A stretch of 64,000 nt of DNA from Azospirillum sp. TSA2s (lineage in GTDB: Bacteria > Pseudomonadota > Alphaproteobacteria > Azospirillales > Azospirillaceae). The position numbers and the translations under genes were made by a program. Location: the NCBI RefSeq assembly GCF_004923315.1, contig NZ_CP039642.1:1-64000 (forward strand). The letters run 5' to 3'. This document shows, piece by piece, positions 44,523 through 52,543 of the stretch; positions within the stretch are counted from its first letter, which is position 1; each line of letters begins with the position of its first letter. The notes beneath the pieces were generated by a model. That model did not search any database. It was not told the DNA's origin and saw only the letters and a program-made list of their open reading frames with translations.

Positions 44523-47500
44523 ATGGCGGACACCATGTTGAGCACAGCGACGGACGAAGGCCGTCCTTGGCAGGAGGCATCACGCCTGCCGGGCGACAAG
44601 CCGCGCGAGCGCAAGGTGGTAACGGCGATGTTCGTCGACATCGTCCGCTCCTCCGCCATCGTGGCCGGCCGTGATCCGGAAGATGCGGACGACCTGCTCC
44701 TCTCCATTCTGGATCGCGTGACGGAGGCGGTGCCGCGTTTTGAAGGCACGGTGACGCAGATGCTGGGCGATGGTTTCCTGGCGACCTTCGGCGCCCCCGG
44801 CGCCAAGGAGGACCATGCCCTGCGCGCCTGTCTGGCTGCCCAGGACATCCTCAGCGCCACCCGTGACGAACATGGAAAGCCGCTTTTCCAGATCCGCATC
44901 GGCATCAGTTCCGGCGACGCCGTGACCCATGTGGTGACCAACGGCCTGTGGTCCGACTACCGCGCCATCGGTGAATGCGTGCATATGGCCGCCAAGCTGC
45001 AGCAGCGCGCCGCCTCCGACACCGCGCAGCTCAGCCGCGACACGCTTGACCTGATCCCGGTCGGCGTGACGGCGCGCCCGATGGGAAGCCTGCGTTTGTC
45101 CGACGAGGTGGAGCCGATGCCGGCCTTCCTGCTCGACGGAGCCCGCGCCGTCCGCCGCACCGCCACCGACCTGCTGTCCGCCACCGACGCCCCCTATGTC
45201 GGCCGCGAGCAGGAGGTGGCGACGCTGTTCGCCATCACCGATTCGGTGGAGGCCGGGGCGCCGGCCCAGCTCCTGCTGCAGGGAGAGGCGGGAATCGGCA
45301 AGTCGCGGCTGGTGGGAGAGTTTCTGCGCGATCCGCGCAGCAGGCGCTGGACCCTGCTGCAATGGCCGCAGATGCCGATCCGTCGGCTGGCCGATCCCGA
45401 CGACCTCGAGGCGGTGGCGCTGAGCCTAGCGGAGCAGGTGGCCGGCCGCGCCAGCGAGGAGGGCGTCGGCTGGGTGTGCGAGGCCGCGGGCCGCCGGTCC
45501 GGTTCGCTGGCTGGCGACGCCGTGCGGGCGCTGTTCGGCCTGCCGGGGCTCGACCCGCTGTGGAGCGGCCTCGATGCGGCGCAGCGCCTGTCGCTGGGCA
45601 TCGAGGGGCTGGTGGGGGCGACGCTTGAACTGGCGGCGACGGTCCCATCGGATGATGACGCCCAGACCGATGGCGAGGGGATCGTGGGACGGCCATTGCT
45701 GGTCCTGGTCGAGGATGCCCATTGGGCGCGGCCGGTGATGGTGCGGCTGCTCGATCGGCTGGCGGAAGCACTGCCGGGGTCCGGGTCACGCCTGCTGCTG
45801 CTCGCAACCCGGCGACCGCCGCCGCTGGGACCGGAATCGCGCGAACAGGGCTGGAACGGCCGGGCGGGCGGGCGGCGCATGGAATTGGGCATGCTGTCGC
45901 CGGAACAGGTGCAGAGTTTCCTGGCCCATTGGCTGGGGCCGGACTGGTCGCTGGTGGAGTTGAAGGCCCAGGTCGCCACCCGCTGCCAGGGCGTTCCGCT
46001 TTATCTGGAAGAGGTTCTGCGCACGCTGGAGACGTCCAACGCCATCGAAGGCACGCCGGGCTCCTACCGGCTGATCGACCCGTTGGTGGTCGACAAGCTG
46101 CCGCGTACGCTGCACGCGCTGCTGGCAGAGCGCATGGACCTGATGACGCTGGAACGGCGCCGACTGCTGATGAACGCCGCCGTGATCGGCAATACCTTCG
46201 ACGTCGGGCTTCTGCAGGCTCTGACCGGCCTGTCGATGTCGATCCTGTCCGACTATCTGGCCTATCTGGAGCGTGCCGGCTTCGTGCTGCGCACCCGCCT
46301 GCTGCCCAACCTGGAATATTCCTTCAAGCATGCGCTGATCCAGGAGGTCGCCTACGCCACCCTGACGAAGTCCGACCGCCGGGCGCTGCATGCCCGCGTG
46401 CTGGAGGCGCTGCGCCACCGCCGCGACGCCGACCTTCCCAACCGCCTGGACCTGCTGGCCCACCACGCCTTCAAGGCGGAAAACTGGCCGGCCGCGCACT
46501 TGTTCGGCCGGCGTGCGGGCGAAAGGGCCGAAGGTCGTTCCAAGCTGGAAGATTCCAGCCGGCATTATACCAACGCTCTCGCCGCCGTGCGGCGTCTGCC
46601 GGATCATCCGCGAAACACTGCGCGCCAGATCGATTTGCTGATCGCACTTCCGAGATCTCTGCTGCCGCGAGGGTCGATGGGAGTGGACGACCATCTGCAA
46701 CGGGCCATCGCCATGTCGCGAGATTCGGGTGATCTCATCCGCTATGCCCGGGCATGCTCAATGTTGGCATCGTTCCTGTGGACGTTCGGCGATCTCGACG
46801 AAGGTCTTGCGCTGTGCCGCGACGGCCTGTCTGCGCTCGACGCCCGGGATGACCGCCGCACCCGCGTCCAGTTGCTGTTCCGGCTGGGCGGCCTACAAAC
46901 AGACAAGGGGCTCTTCCTAGAGGCGTTGGAAACATTCGAGCATGGCTCCCACATGCTCACGAAGTCACGTCCATACGACCGCTATGGTCTCGCAACTGTC
47001 GCACGGGTGCATATGGGCAGCCTCGCGGCCCGCGGACTCGCCGAATTGGGGCGGGTCGATGAAGCCGTGGAAACCGGGCGCCGCTCAGTCGAAATCGCCG
47101 AGGAAAGCAACCACCTCTTCTCAAGGATGTTCGCCCTGACGCATCTGGGATGGACCCATATCATCTGCGGGCAGTTGAAAGACAGCATTCCCGCACTTGA
47201 GGCCGCATTGTCGGTCGGCCACGCAATACATGCACCTCTACTGCTGCCGTTGGTGATGGGCGGCATCGGATACGCATCGGTCCTGACAGGGGACCACAAT
47301 TCAGGCTACGCTATGTTTAAGCGCAGCTTTGCGCTGTTTCAGCAGCAAGGCGGGGGCAATGGTCGACTTCACCCGTTGGGCCGTGTTCCCCAAGTTCTGA
47401 TTTGGTATGCCGAGGCACTTGCCGCCACCGACCAGCTGGTTGCAGCTTCAAAGGCTGCACAAGATGGACTAACGATCGCTAGCAAAACTTATCAAAAGTC

Positions 47501-47594
47501 TTTGGAGGCCCAAGCAAGTCTTTTGCTGAATAAATTCGGCAGCTTGAACGTCTTCAGCACACGGTCAGAATTACATCGAATTATCATTGAATGA
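44523..47594 (+). CDS. Cyclase-homology domain / AAA-type ATPase / TPR signalling protein
   Basis: 1023 aa. Residues about 28-195 are a class III nucleotidyl cyclase homology domain with both metal-binding aspartates (FVDIVRSS; MLGDGFLATF). The usual catalytic Asn/Arg segment reads GECVHMAAKLQQ, with His and Lys at those places, so cyclase activity is doubtful. An ATPase module follows (Walker A GEAGIGKSRL at about 255-264, Walker B LLVLVEDAHWA near 393-403), then TPR-like helices to the C-terminus (SMLASFLWTFGDLDEGLALC; LTHLGWTHIICGQLKDSI). This layout is typical of large STAND-type regulators. GGGGGCGG precedes the ATG. The 3' third is visibly AT-richer. It adjoins the YcaO/TfuA locus, where a Crp-type regulator could receive its signal (inference). 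Confidence 0.85.
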   Translation: MADTMLSTATDEGRPWQEASRLPGDKPRERKVVTAMFVDIVRSSAIVAGRDPEDADDLLLSILDRVTEAVPRFEGTVTQMLGDGFLATFGAPGAKEDHALRACLAAQDILSATRDEHGKPLFQIRIGISSGDAVTHVVTNGLWSDYRAIGECVHMAAKLQQRAASDTAQLSRDTLDLIPVGVTARPMGSLRLSDEVEPMPAFLLDGARAVRRTATDLLSATDAPYVGREQEVATLFAITDSVEAGAPAQLLLQGEAGIGKSRLVGEFLRDPRSRRWTLLQWPQMPIRRLADPDDLEAVALSLAEQVAGRASEEGVGWVCEAAGRRSGSLAGDAVRALFGLPGLDPLWSGLDAAQRLSLGIEGLVGATLELAATVPSDDDAQTDGEGIVGRPLLVLVEDAHWARPVMVRLLDRLAEALPGSGSRLLLLATRRPPPLGPESREQGWNGRAGGRRMELGMLSPEQVQSFLAHWLGPDWSLVELKAQVATRCQGVPLYLEEVLRTLETSNAIEGTPGSYRLIDPLVVDKLPRTLHALLAERMDLMTLERRRLLMNAAVIGNTFDVGLLQALTGLSMSILSDYLAYLERAGFVLRTRLLPNLEYSFKHALIQEVAYATLTKSDRRALHARVLEALRHRRDADLPNRLDLLAHHAFKAENWPAAHLFGRRAGERAEGRSKLEDSSRHYTNALAAVRRLPDHPRNTARQIDLLIALPRSLLPRGSMGVDDHLQRAIAMSRDSGDLIRYARACSMLASFLWTFGDLDEGLALCRDGLSALDARDDRRTRVQLLFRLGGLQTDKGLFLEALETFEHGSHMLTKSRPYDRYGLATVARVHMGSLAARGLAELGRVDEAVETGRRSVEIAEESNHLFSRMFALTHLGWTHIICGQLKDSIPALEAALSVGHAIHAPLLLPLVMGGIGYASVLTGDHNSGYAMFKRSFALFQQQGGGNGRLHPLGRVPQVLIWYAEALAATDQLVAASKAAQDGLTIASKTYQKSLEAQASLLLNKFGSLNVFSTRSELHRIIIE

Positions 47595-47618
47595 TTTACT
47601 AAAAAATACGGAAAATCA

Positions 47619-47906
47619 TCAAACTTCATCATTTCCACGGAAGTAGTCCAGAACAAAGCTCCGGATTTCACTGCTTAAGGCTACATTCTTCGAGCGACGC
47701 GCATCTAATTTCGCGCACAATTGCTTGGTCAGCAAGCCTTCAGCCTGCGCGATGGCATCCAGCCCATCCCACACCGCATTTTCGAGACGCACACGTCTTT
47801 CGCCATCCTCAACTGGCACAATACGAACCGACATAACAGGCCAAGCCATCAGATTAGATAATTGGTCAGCCCGGCAATCACGTTGTTTGTTGGCAGAGTT
47901 CAGCAT
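47619..47906 (-). CDS. Ribbon-helix-helix (RHH_4-like) regulator 1
   Basis: 95 aa from the ATG at 47906, chosen because AAGGAGTCC lies upstream; longer starts at 47933 and 48041 are possible. The C-terminal half matches the RHH_4 pattern: RRVRLENAVWDGLDAIAQAEG, a strand then helix, followed by SSEIRSFVLDYFR. It would bind DNA as a dimer. It is divergent from the small peptide gene, and a paralogous protein is encoded at 51298-51678 on the other side of the locus. Convergent with the cyclase-homology gene (24 nt). Confidence 0.75.
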   Translation of the reverse strand: MLNSANKQRDCRADQLSNLMAWPVMSVRIVPVEDGERRVRLENAVWDGLDAIAQAEGLLTKQLCAKLDARRSKNVALSSEIRSFVLDYFRGNDEV

Positions 47907-47986
47907 CCCATCGGACTCCTTGACTGCGGTCATGACCGACAACCCAGCTTGAGAAGGCTGTGTTATCCGAAGGGCGGTGTTCGCAA

Positions 47987-48002
47987 AGTGAAAAACTTCA
48001 CA
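47987..48002. promoter_or_regulatory. CRP-like binding site upstream of the peptide gene
   Basis: AGTGA-N6-TCACA matches the CRP consensus TGTGA-N6-TCACA at 9 of 10 defined positions. Its centre is about 67 nt before the peptide ATG and 88 nt before the RHH regulator start, so it could serve either divergent gene. A Crp-family protein is encoded at 50480-51190. Confidence 0.6.
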
Positions 48003-48013
48003 GCGCGAGTTAG

Positions 48014-48025
48014 TTCGAATTCGAA
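48014..48025. promoter_or_regulatory. TTCGAATTCGAA palindrome in the peptide-gene promoter
   Basis: Perfect 12-bp palindrome between the CRP-like site and the peptide start. A dimeric repressor such as one of the two RHH proteins could bind here; related to the palindrome at 44469-44478. Confidence 0.45.
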
Positions 48026-48061
48026 GAAATGAGCACATCACTTCAACCGAGGAGACAAACG

Positions 48062-48259
48062 ATGTCGCTCAATCTGTTCCAGTCGTCGATGGTTCGTGGC
48101 GCCGATGGCCGTCTGTACAACGTTTCCGCTCAAGGTGTCGCCGAGATCGCTGAAGTGCAGGCTTCGACCGCTCGTAACCTCGTCCGTTCTGGCGACCGCA
48201 GCACCTTTGATGCCGCCGATCACGAGGCCGGTCGTTACAGCATCACCCCGGGCGCCTGA
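48062..48259 (+). CDS. 65-aa Cys-free peptide, candidate substrate of the YcaO/TfuA pair
   Basis: The ATG at 48062 has a strong ribosome site (CGAGGAGACAAACG). The sequence has an N-terminal amphipathic part (MSLNLFQSSMVRGADGRLYN), a central helix-like stretch (GVAEIAEVQASTARNLVRSG), and a Gly/Ser/Thr-containing C-terminus (RYSITPGA). There is no cysteine, so thiazoles are impossible; backbone thioamidation or Ser/Thr-derived azolines remain possible. There is no signal peptide and no Gly-Gly leader cleavage motif. I do not recognise the family. Position directly before ycaO-tfuA, with a hairpin between, is the main reason to regard it as a RiPP-like precursor. Confidence 0.7.
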   Translation: MSLNLFQSSMVRGADGRLYNVSAQGVAEIAEVQASTARNLVRSGDRSTFDAADHEAGRYSITPGA

Positions 48260-48263
48260 TCGG

Positions 48264-48337
48264 GTTCCCGGTTCCGGTTCTTCGGACCGTGGCCACCAGC
48301 ACCGCTTCAGGTGCTGACCGGCCACGGACCCGGGAAC
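48264..48337 (+). promoter_or_regulatory. Nested hairpin between peptide gene and ycaO
   Basis: Three nested inverted repeats: GTTCCCGG (48264-48271) / CCGGGAAC (48330-48337), CCGTGGCC (48287-48294) / GGCCACGG (48320-48327), AGCACC (48298-48303) / GGTGCT (48310-48315). It starts 5 nt past the peptide stop. No U-tract follows, so partial attenuation or mRNA protection is more likely than full termination. Confidence 0.75.
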
Positions 48338-48381
48338 GGGGACGCGCCCTCTCGATTTTCCTCCGCCCCGGACAAGCCGCG

Positions 48382-49653
48382 ATGCCCTTCGATCTGCTCG
48401 ATGTCAAAGCCTCCGTTTCGGATGCGGTGAAGGCCCACACGGTCGGCACCCACCGGGTCATGGCGCCCGAACAGACCCTGGCACGGGTCGCCCCGTTCCT
48501 GCCGATCATGGGGATCACCCGGGTCGCCAACGTCACAGGGCTGGATGCCGTCGGCATTCCGGTGGTGATGGTGACGCGGCCGAACTCGCGCTCCATCTCG
48601 GTGTCGCAGGGCAAGGGAGTGACGCTCGCCGCCGCCAAGGCCTCGGGGGTCATGGAGTCGATCGAGAGCTATCACGCCGAACGGATCACCCTGCCGCTGA
48701 AGTTCGCCAGCTTCGAGGAGTTGCGCTGGACCCACCCGGTGGTGGACGTCGACCGCCTGCCCCGGCTGTCGACCGGCAGCTTCAATCCCAACAGCCCCAT
48801 CCTGTGGATCGAGGGACAGGACCTGCTGAACGGCGGCCCGAAATGGGTTCCGTTCGAGATGGTCCATCTGAATTTCACCGTGCCGATGGCCCCCGGCCAC
48901 GGCGCCTTCCTGGCCGGCTCCAACGGGCTGGCGTCGGGCAACCACAAGGTGGAGGCGATCAGCCACGCCGTCACCGAACTGGTGGAGCGCGACGCGACCA
49001 CCCTGTGGCGCCTGCAGGACCCGGCTTCCCAGGCGACGACCCGCATCGACCTGGACAGCATCGACGATCCGGTCTGCCGCTCGCTGATCGACCGGTTCGA
49101 AGCGGCGGGCGTCGCCGTCGGCGTGTGGGAGACCACCAGCGACGTCGGCCTGCCCGCCTTCCTCTGCCGCATCGTCGAGCGTGAGGAGATGCCCCAGCAT
49201 TCCATCCGCCCGGCCACCGGCATGGGCTGCCATGCGGCGCGCGAGATCGCCCTGTCCCGCGCCCTGACCGAGGCGGCGCAGAGCCGTCTGACCTTCATCG
49301 CCGGCGCCCGCGACGACATGCCCCGTGCCGAATACGAACGCCACCTCGACCCCGCCCATCACGCCCGCTGGAAGGCCATGATCGTGGAGGGTGCCGGCCG
49401 GCGCTCCTTCCACCATTGTCCGACCAGCACCGCCCCCACCATCGAGGCCGACCTAGCCCACCAGCTCGACCGGATGCGCGCCGTCGGCATCGAGGAGGCG
49501 GTGGCGGTCGATCTGACCAAGCCCGAATTTGGTATCCCCGTCGTGCGCGTCGTCGTGCCCGGGCTGGAGGGTGCCGACGAATCCCCCGATTACCTGCTGG
49601 GTGAACGCGGCCTGCGCGTGCTCGGCACCCAAGCCATGGAGAAGGCGGCATGA
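48382..49653 (+). CDS. YcaO-domain ATP-dependent backbone-modifying enzyme
   Basis: 423 aa. YcaO enzymes use ATP to activate peptide amides for cyclodehydration or thioamidation. ATP-site features include SQGKGVTLAAAKASGVMESIE (about 73-93, with the family Ser/Glu residues) and the later Glu/Gln/Arg cluster ALTEAAQSRL. The C-terminus (VLGTQAMEKAA) lacks the PxPxP tail of azoline-forming YcaOs. No E1-like/ocin-ThiF partner gene is nearby; the partner is TfuA, overlapping by 4 nt, as in trifolitoxin-type clusters and methanogen McrA thioamidation. The ATG at 48382 is chosen over an upstream start lying inside the hairpin. Confidence 0.9.
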   Translation: MPFDLLDVKASVSDAVKAHTVGTHRVMAPEQTLARVAPFLPIMGITRVANVTGLDAVGIPVVMVTRPNSRSISVSQGKGVTLAAAKASGVMESIESYHAERITLPLKFASFEELRWTHPVVDVDRLPRLSTGSFNPNSPILWIEGQDLLNGGPKWVPFEMVHLNFTVPMAPGHGAFLAGSNGLASGNHKVEAISHAVTELVERDATTLWRLQDPASQATTRIDLDSIDDPVCRSLIDRFEAAGVAVGVWETTSDVGLPAFLCRIVEREEMPQHSIRPATGMGCHAAREIALSRALTEAAQSRLTFIAGARDDMPRAEYERHLDPAHHARWKAMIVEGAGRRSFHHCPTSTAPTIEADLAHQLDRMRAVGIEEAVAVDLTKPEFGIPVVRVVVPGLEGADESPDYLLGERGLRVLGTQAMEKAA

Positions 49654-50402
49654 GCGGCGTCTATGTCTTTCTCGGCCCCACCCTGCCGCGCGAGGACGCG
49701 GCGCTGGAGCTGGACGCCACCTATCTGCCGCCGGTCGCCCAGGGCGACGTTCTGCGGTTGTGCGCGGAAAAGCCGGCGGCCATCGGCATCATCGACGGTT
49801 TCTTCGAAAGCGTGCCGTCGGTCTGGCACAAGGAAATCCTCTACGCCATCCATGCCGGCATCCCGGTGTTCGGCGCCTCCAGCATGGGGGCACTGCGCGC
49901 AGCGGAGCTGTATCCCTTCGGCATGGTCGGCGTCGGCGCCATCTTCGAGGCGTTCCGCGACGGCCGGTTGGAGGATGACGACGAGGTGGCGGTGATCCAC
50001 GGCCCGGCCGAGCTGGGCTACACCTCCCTGTCTGAGGCGATGGTCAACATCCGCCGCACCCTGTCCGACGCGATTGCCGACCGGGTGCTGACCGCCGAGA
50101 CGGCCCTGCGCCTGGAATCCATCGCCAAGGAACTGCCCTACCGCGAGCGCGGCTATGGACGAATGTTGCGTCTGGGTGGCGATATCGGCCTGCCGGCGTC
50201 CGAATTGGTGGCTTTCCGCAGTTGGCTGCCGCAGGGCCGGTTCGACCAGAAGCGCGAGGATGCCAAGGCGATGCTGCGCACCATGGCCCGGCGGCTGGGC
50301 CGTTCGACGGGTGACGATGCGGCACCGGAGGCCCGTTTCCACTTCGAGCGCACCGTCCTTTGGGAACGTGCCCTGCGCGACGCGGCTCCGCTCGCGATCT
50401 AA
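49650..50402 (+). CDS. tfuA: TfuA-like protein
   Basis: 250 aa. The TfuA core is clear: VYVFLGPTLPREDA at the N-terminus, AIGIIDGFFESVPSVWHKEIL and IPVFGASSMGALRAAEL (about 70-88), then GYTSLSEAMVNIRRTL. TfuA proteins are obligate partners of a subset of YcaO enzymes and, in thioamide systems, are thought to deliver sulfide or allosterically support the reaction (family knowledge). The start overlaps the ycaO stop (ATGA). No dedicated sulfurtransferase gene is seen nearby. Confidence 0.92.
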   Translation: MSGVYVFLGPTLPREDAALELDATYLPPVAQGDVLRLCAEKPAAIGIIDGFFESVPSVWHKEILYAIHAGIPVFGASSMGALRAAELYPFGMVGVGAIFEAFRDGRLEDDDEVAVIHGPAELGYTSLSEAMVNIRRTLSDAIADRVLTAETALRLESIAKELPYRERGYGRMLRLGGDIGLPASELVAFRSWLPQGRFDQKREDAKAMLRTMARRLGRSTGDDAAPEARFHFERTVLWERALRDAAPLAI

Positions 50403-50479
50403 GGGCGTATCCGCTAGACTGATCGCGCCGGGGTGGCGATGACCGCCAGCCCGGCGCGAAACTGTACCTGGACGGACGG

Positions 50480-51190
50480 ATGAACGCGCCGATGGATGTT
50501 GCGGCGGTGCTGAGGCGCAACCGGCTGCTCGGGGAACTCGATGCCGAGCAGATGGCGGAAATGCTGATGCTGGGCCGTATCGCCCGCTTCGATGCCGACC
50601 AGATCATCTTCGACAAGGGGGACCCCGGCGACAGCCTGTTCGCCGTGTTGAAGGGGCAGATCGCCATCCGCACCTCCTCGGCGGACGGCAAGACGATGCT
50701 GCTGAACATCCTGGAAGCCGGCGATGTCTTGGGCGAGATCGGCCTGATCGACGGACGGGAACGCACGGCCGCCGCGATCGCCCTGCGGCCGGTCGAGCTT
50801 TACCGGATCGACCGCTCCGACTTCATCCCCTTCCTGGAGCGCCACCCGCGCCTGTGCACCCGCATGATGATCGTGCTGTGCGACCGGCTGCGCTGGGTAT
50901 CGGAGAACATCGAAGACGCGGTCTTCCACGACGTGCCGCGCCGGCTTGCCCGCCGGTTGCTGCTGCTGTCGGACAGCTACGGCCAGCAGACTCCGACCGG
51001 CCTGCGGCTGACCCTGCCGTTGTCGCAGGAAGCGCTGGCCAACATGTTGGGCGTTACCCGTGAAATGGTGAACAAGTGCCTCGGCGCCCTACGAAAGGCC
51101 GGAGTGGTGACATATGCCAAAGGGTTTATCGTCATCAACGATCTGGCATTGCTTAAGGACATGGCCGGTGACCCCGAACGGGTTCCCTAG
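50480..51190 (+). CDS. Crp/Fnr-family transcriptional regulator with cyclic-nucleotide pocket
   Basis: 236 aa. The N-terminal cNMP-binding beta-roll has a phosphate-binding cassette GEIGLIDGRERTAAAIA (about 92-108) that keeps the Glu and Arg needed for cAMP/cGMP contact. A C-terminal winged helix follows (LPLSQEALANMLGVTREMVNKCLGALRKAG, about 178-207). No N-terminal FNR-type cysteine cluster, so oxygen sensing through Fe-S is unlikely. It lies 77 nt after tfuA on the same strand and could bind the CRP-like site upstream of the peptide gene (inference). Confidence 0.9.
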   Translation: MNAPMDVAAVLRRNRLLGELDAEQMAEMLMLGRIARFDADQIIFDKGDPGDSLFAVLKGQIAIRTSSADGKTMLLNILEAGDVLGEIGLIDGRERTAAAIALRPVELYRIDRSDFIPFLERHPRLCTRMMIVLCDRLRWVSENIEDAVFHDVPRRLARRLLLLSDSYGQQTPTGLRLTLPLSQEALANMLGVTREMVNKCLGALRKAGVVTYAKGFIVINDLALLKDMAGDPERVP

Positions 51191-51297
51191 GGGGAATCCT
51201 TACCTGCCTAAAGTTTTGTTCCCAAAACCGGTTGTGGTCGCGTTATAGTGTGCATGCGTTGGGGGCAATCGCACGGGTAGCACGAGGGCTTAAGAGC

Positions 51298-51678
51298 ATG
51301 TCGAGCGAAGGGAACAGAAAATCTCGCGTCGATCAATCTACGGGCGTCGCTTCACTGACTTCCCGCACGCTCAAATTGTCCGGGCGCGATGTTACAATCA
51401 GATTGGAGCCGTCCTATTGGGAAGGGCTCGAAGAAATTTGCCGTCGGGAGGATCTGACGGTGGACGAACTCTGCTACGACGTCCGTGACCGCATGGAGCA
51501 GCAGGGCCGCCGCTCTTCCCAGGCCGGCGTGTCGCTTGCCAACGCCTTGCGCGTGTTCGTGGTCGGCTATTTCAGGCAGGCGGCGACCGAACGCGGCCAT
51601 GCGCGTGCCGGTCATGGCCAGGGCCGCCCCTTCATCGCGACCCCCTTCGACATCGTCCCGGTCACCAGCGACAGCTGA
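51298..51678 (+). CDS. Ribbon-helix-helix (RHH_4-like) regulator 2
   Basis: 126 aa from the ATG at 51298 (CGAGGGCTTAAGAG upstream). The core RTLKLSGRDVTIRLEPSYWEGLEEICRRE with ANALRVFVVGYFR matches the RHH_4 domain and parallels regulator 1 at 47619-47906. It forms the right border of the YcaO/TfuA locus. The C-terminal tail (HARAGHGQGRPFIATPFDIV) is unlike regulator 1. Targets unknown. Confidence 0.8.
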   Translation: MSSEGNRKSRVDQSTGVASLTSRTLKLSGRDVTIRLEPSYWEGLEEICRREDLTVDELCYDVRDRMEQQGRRSSQAGVSLANALRVFVVGYFRQAATERGHARAGHGQGRPFIATPFDIVPVTSDS

Positions 51679-51748
51679 CACCTGAAAAAAGCCGGTACTC
51701 TTGGGGACAGGCCTTTCGACCCGCCCCCAATGTGTTGTACCGACCGTC

Positions 51749-52537
51749 TTATTGGGCGGTCCAGCCGCCATCCATCGTCAGGGCCGCACCGCGCATGTTG
51801 CCGGCGGCCTCCGAGCACAGGAACACTGCCAGTTCGCCCAGCTGTTCCGGCGTGACGAAGGATTTGGACGGCTGCTTCTCGCTCAGCAGCTCGCGCCCGG
51901 CCTCCTCCACCGACAGGTTGCGCGAGGCAGCCAGCGCGTCGATCTGCTTCTGCACCAGCGGCGTCAGCACCCAGCCCGGGCAGATGGCGTTGCAGGTGAT
52001 GTTGGTCTCCGCCAGTTCCAGCGCCGTCACCTTGGTCAGGCCGATCACGCCATGCTTGGCGGCGACATAGGCCGACTTGTTGACCGACGCCACCAGCCCG
52101 TGCACCGACGCGATGTTGATGACCCGGCCCCAGCCGCGCGCCTTCATGCCCGGCAACGCGGCGCGGGTGCCGTGGAAAACGGCCGACAGGTTGATGGCGA
52201 TCACCGCGTCCCAGCGCTCCACCGGAAAGGCGTCGACCGGCGCCACATGCTGGATGCCGGCATTGTTGACCAGCACGTCCAGCCGGCCATAGGCCGCCTC
52301 GGTGGCGGCGACCATCGCCTCGATCTCCGCGGGCTTGGACATGTCGGCGCCGTTGTGGGCGACGCGCACACCGAACTCCGTCGACAGCGACCGGCACAGC
52401 TCGGCGATGTAGCCGGCATCGCCGAAGCCGTTCAGCATCAGGTCGGCGCCCTGCCCCGCAAGCTGCCGTGCGATCCCAAGGCCGATCCCGCTGGTGGACC
52501 CAGTAACGAGCGCGGCCTTCCCCTTCAGATTGGTCAT
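51749..52537 (-). CDS. bdhA: 3-hydroxybutyrate dehydrogenase
   Basis: NAD-dependent SDR enzyme oxidising D-3-hydroxybutyrate to acetoacetate. The 262-aa product has the dinucleotide motif VTGSTSGIGLGIA (11-23), NNAGIQHV, and the catalytic Ser and YxxxK (IASVHGLVASVNKSAYVAAK). The C-terminal DGGWTAQ ending is typical of 3-hydroxybutyrate dehydrogenases. Last gene of the gntP-atoD-atoA-bdhA operon. Confidence 0.93.
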   Translation of the reverse strand: MTNLKGKAALVTGSTSGIGLGIARQLAGQGADLMLNGFGDAGYIAELCRSLSTEFGVRVAHNGADMSKPAEIEAMVAATEAAYGRLDVLVNNAGIQHVAPVDAFPVERWDAVIAINLSAVFHGTRAALPGMKARGWGRVINIASVHGLVASVNKSAYVAAKHGVIGLTKVTALELAETNITCNAICPGWVLTPLVQKQIDALAASRNLSVEEAGRELLSEKQPSKSFVTPEQLGELAVFLCSEAAGNMRGAALTMDGGWTAQ

Positions 52538-52543
52538 TCTTCT

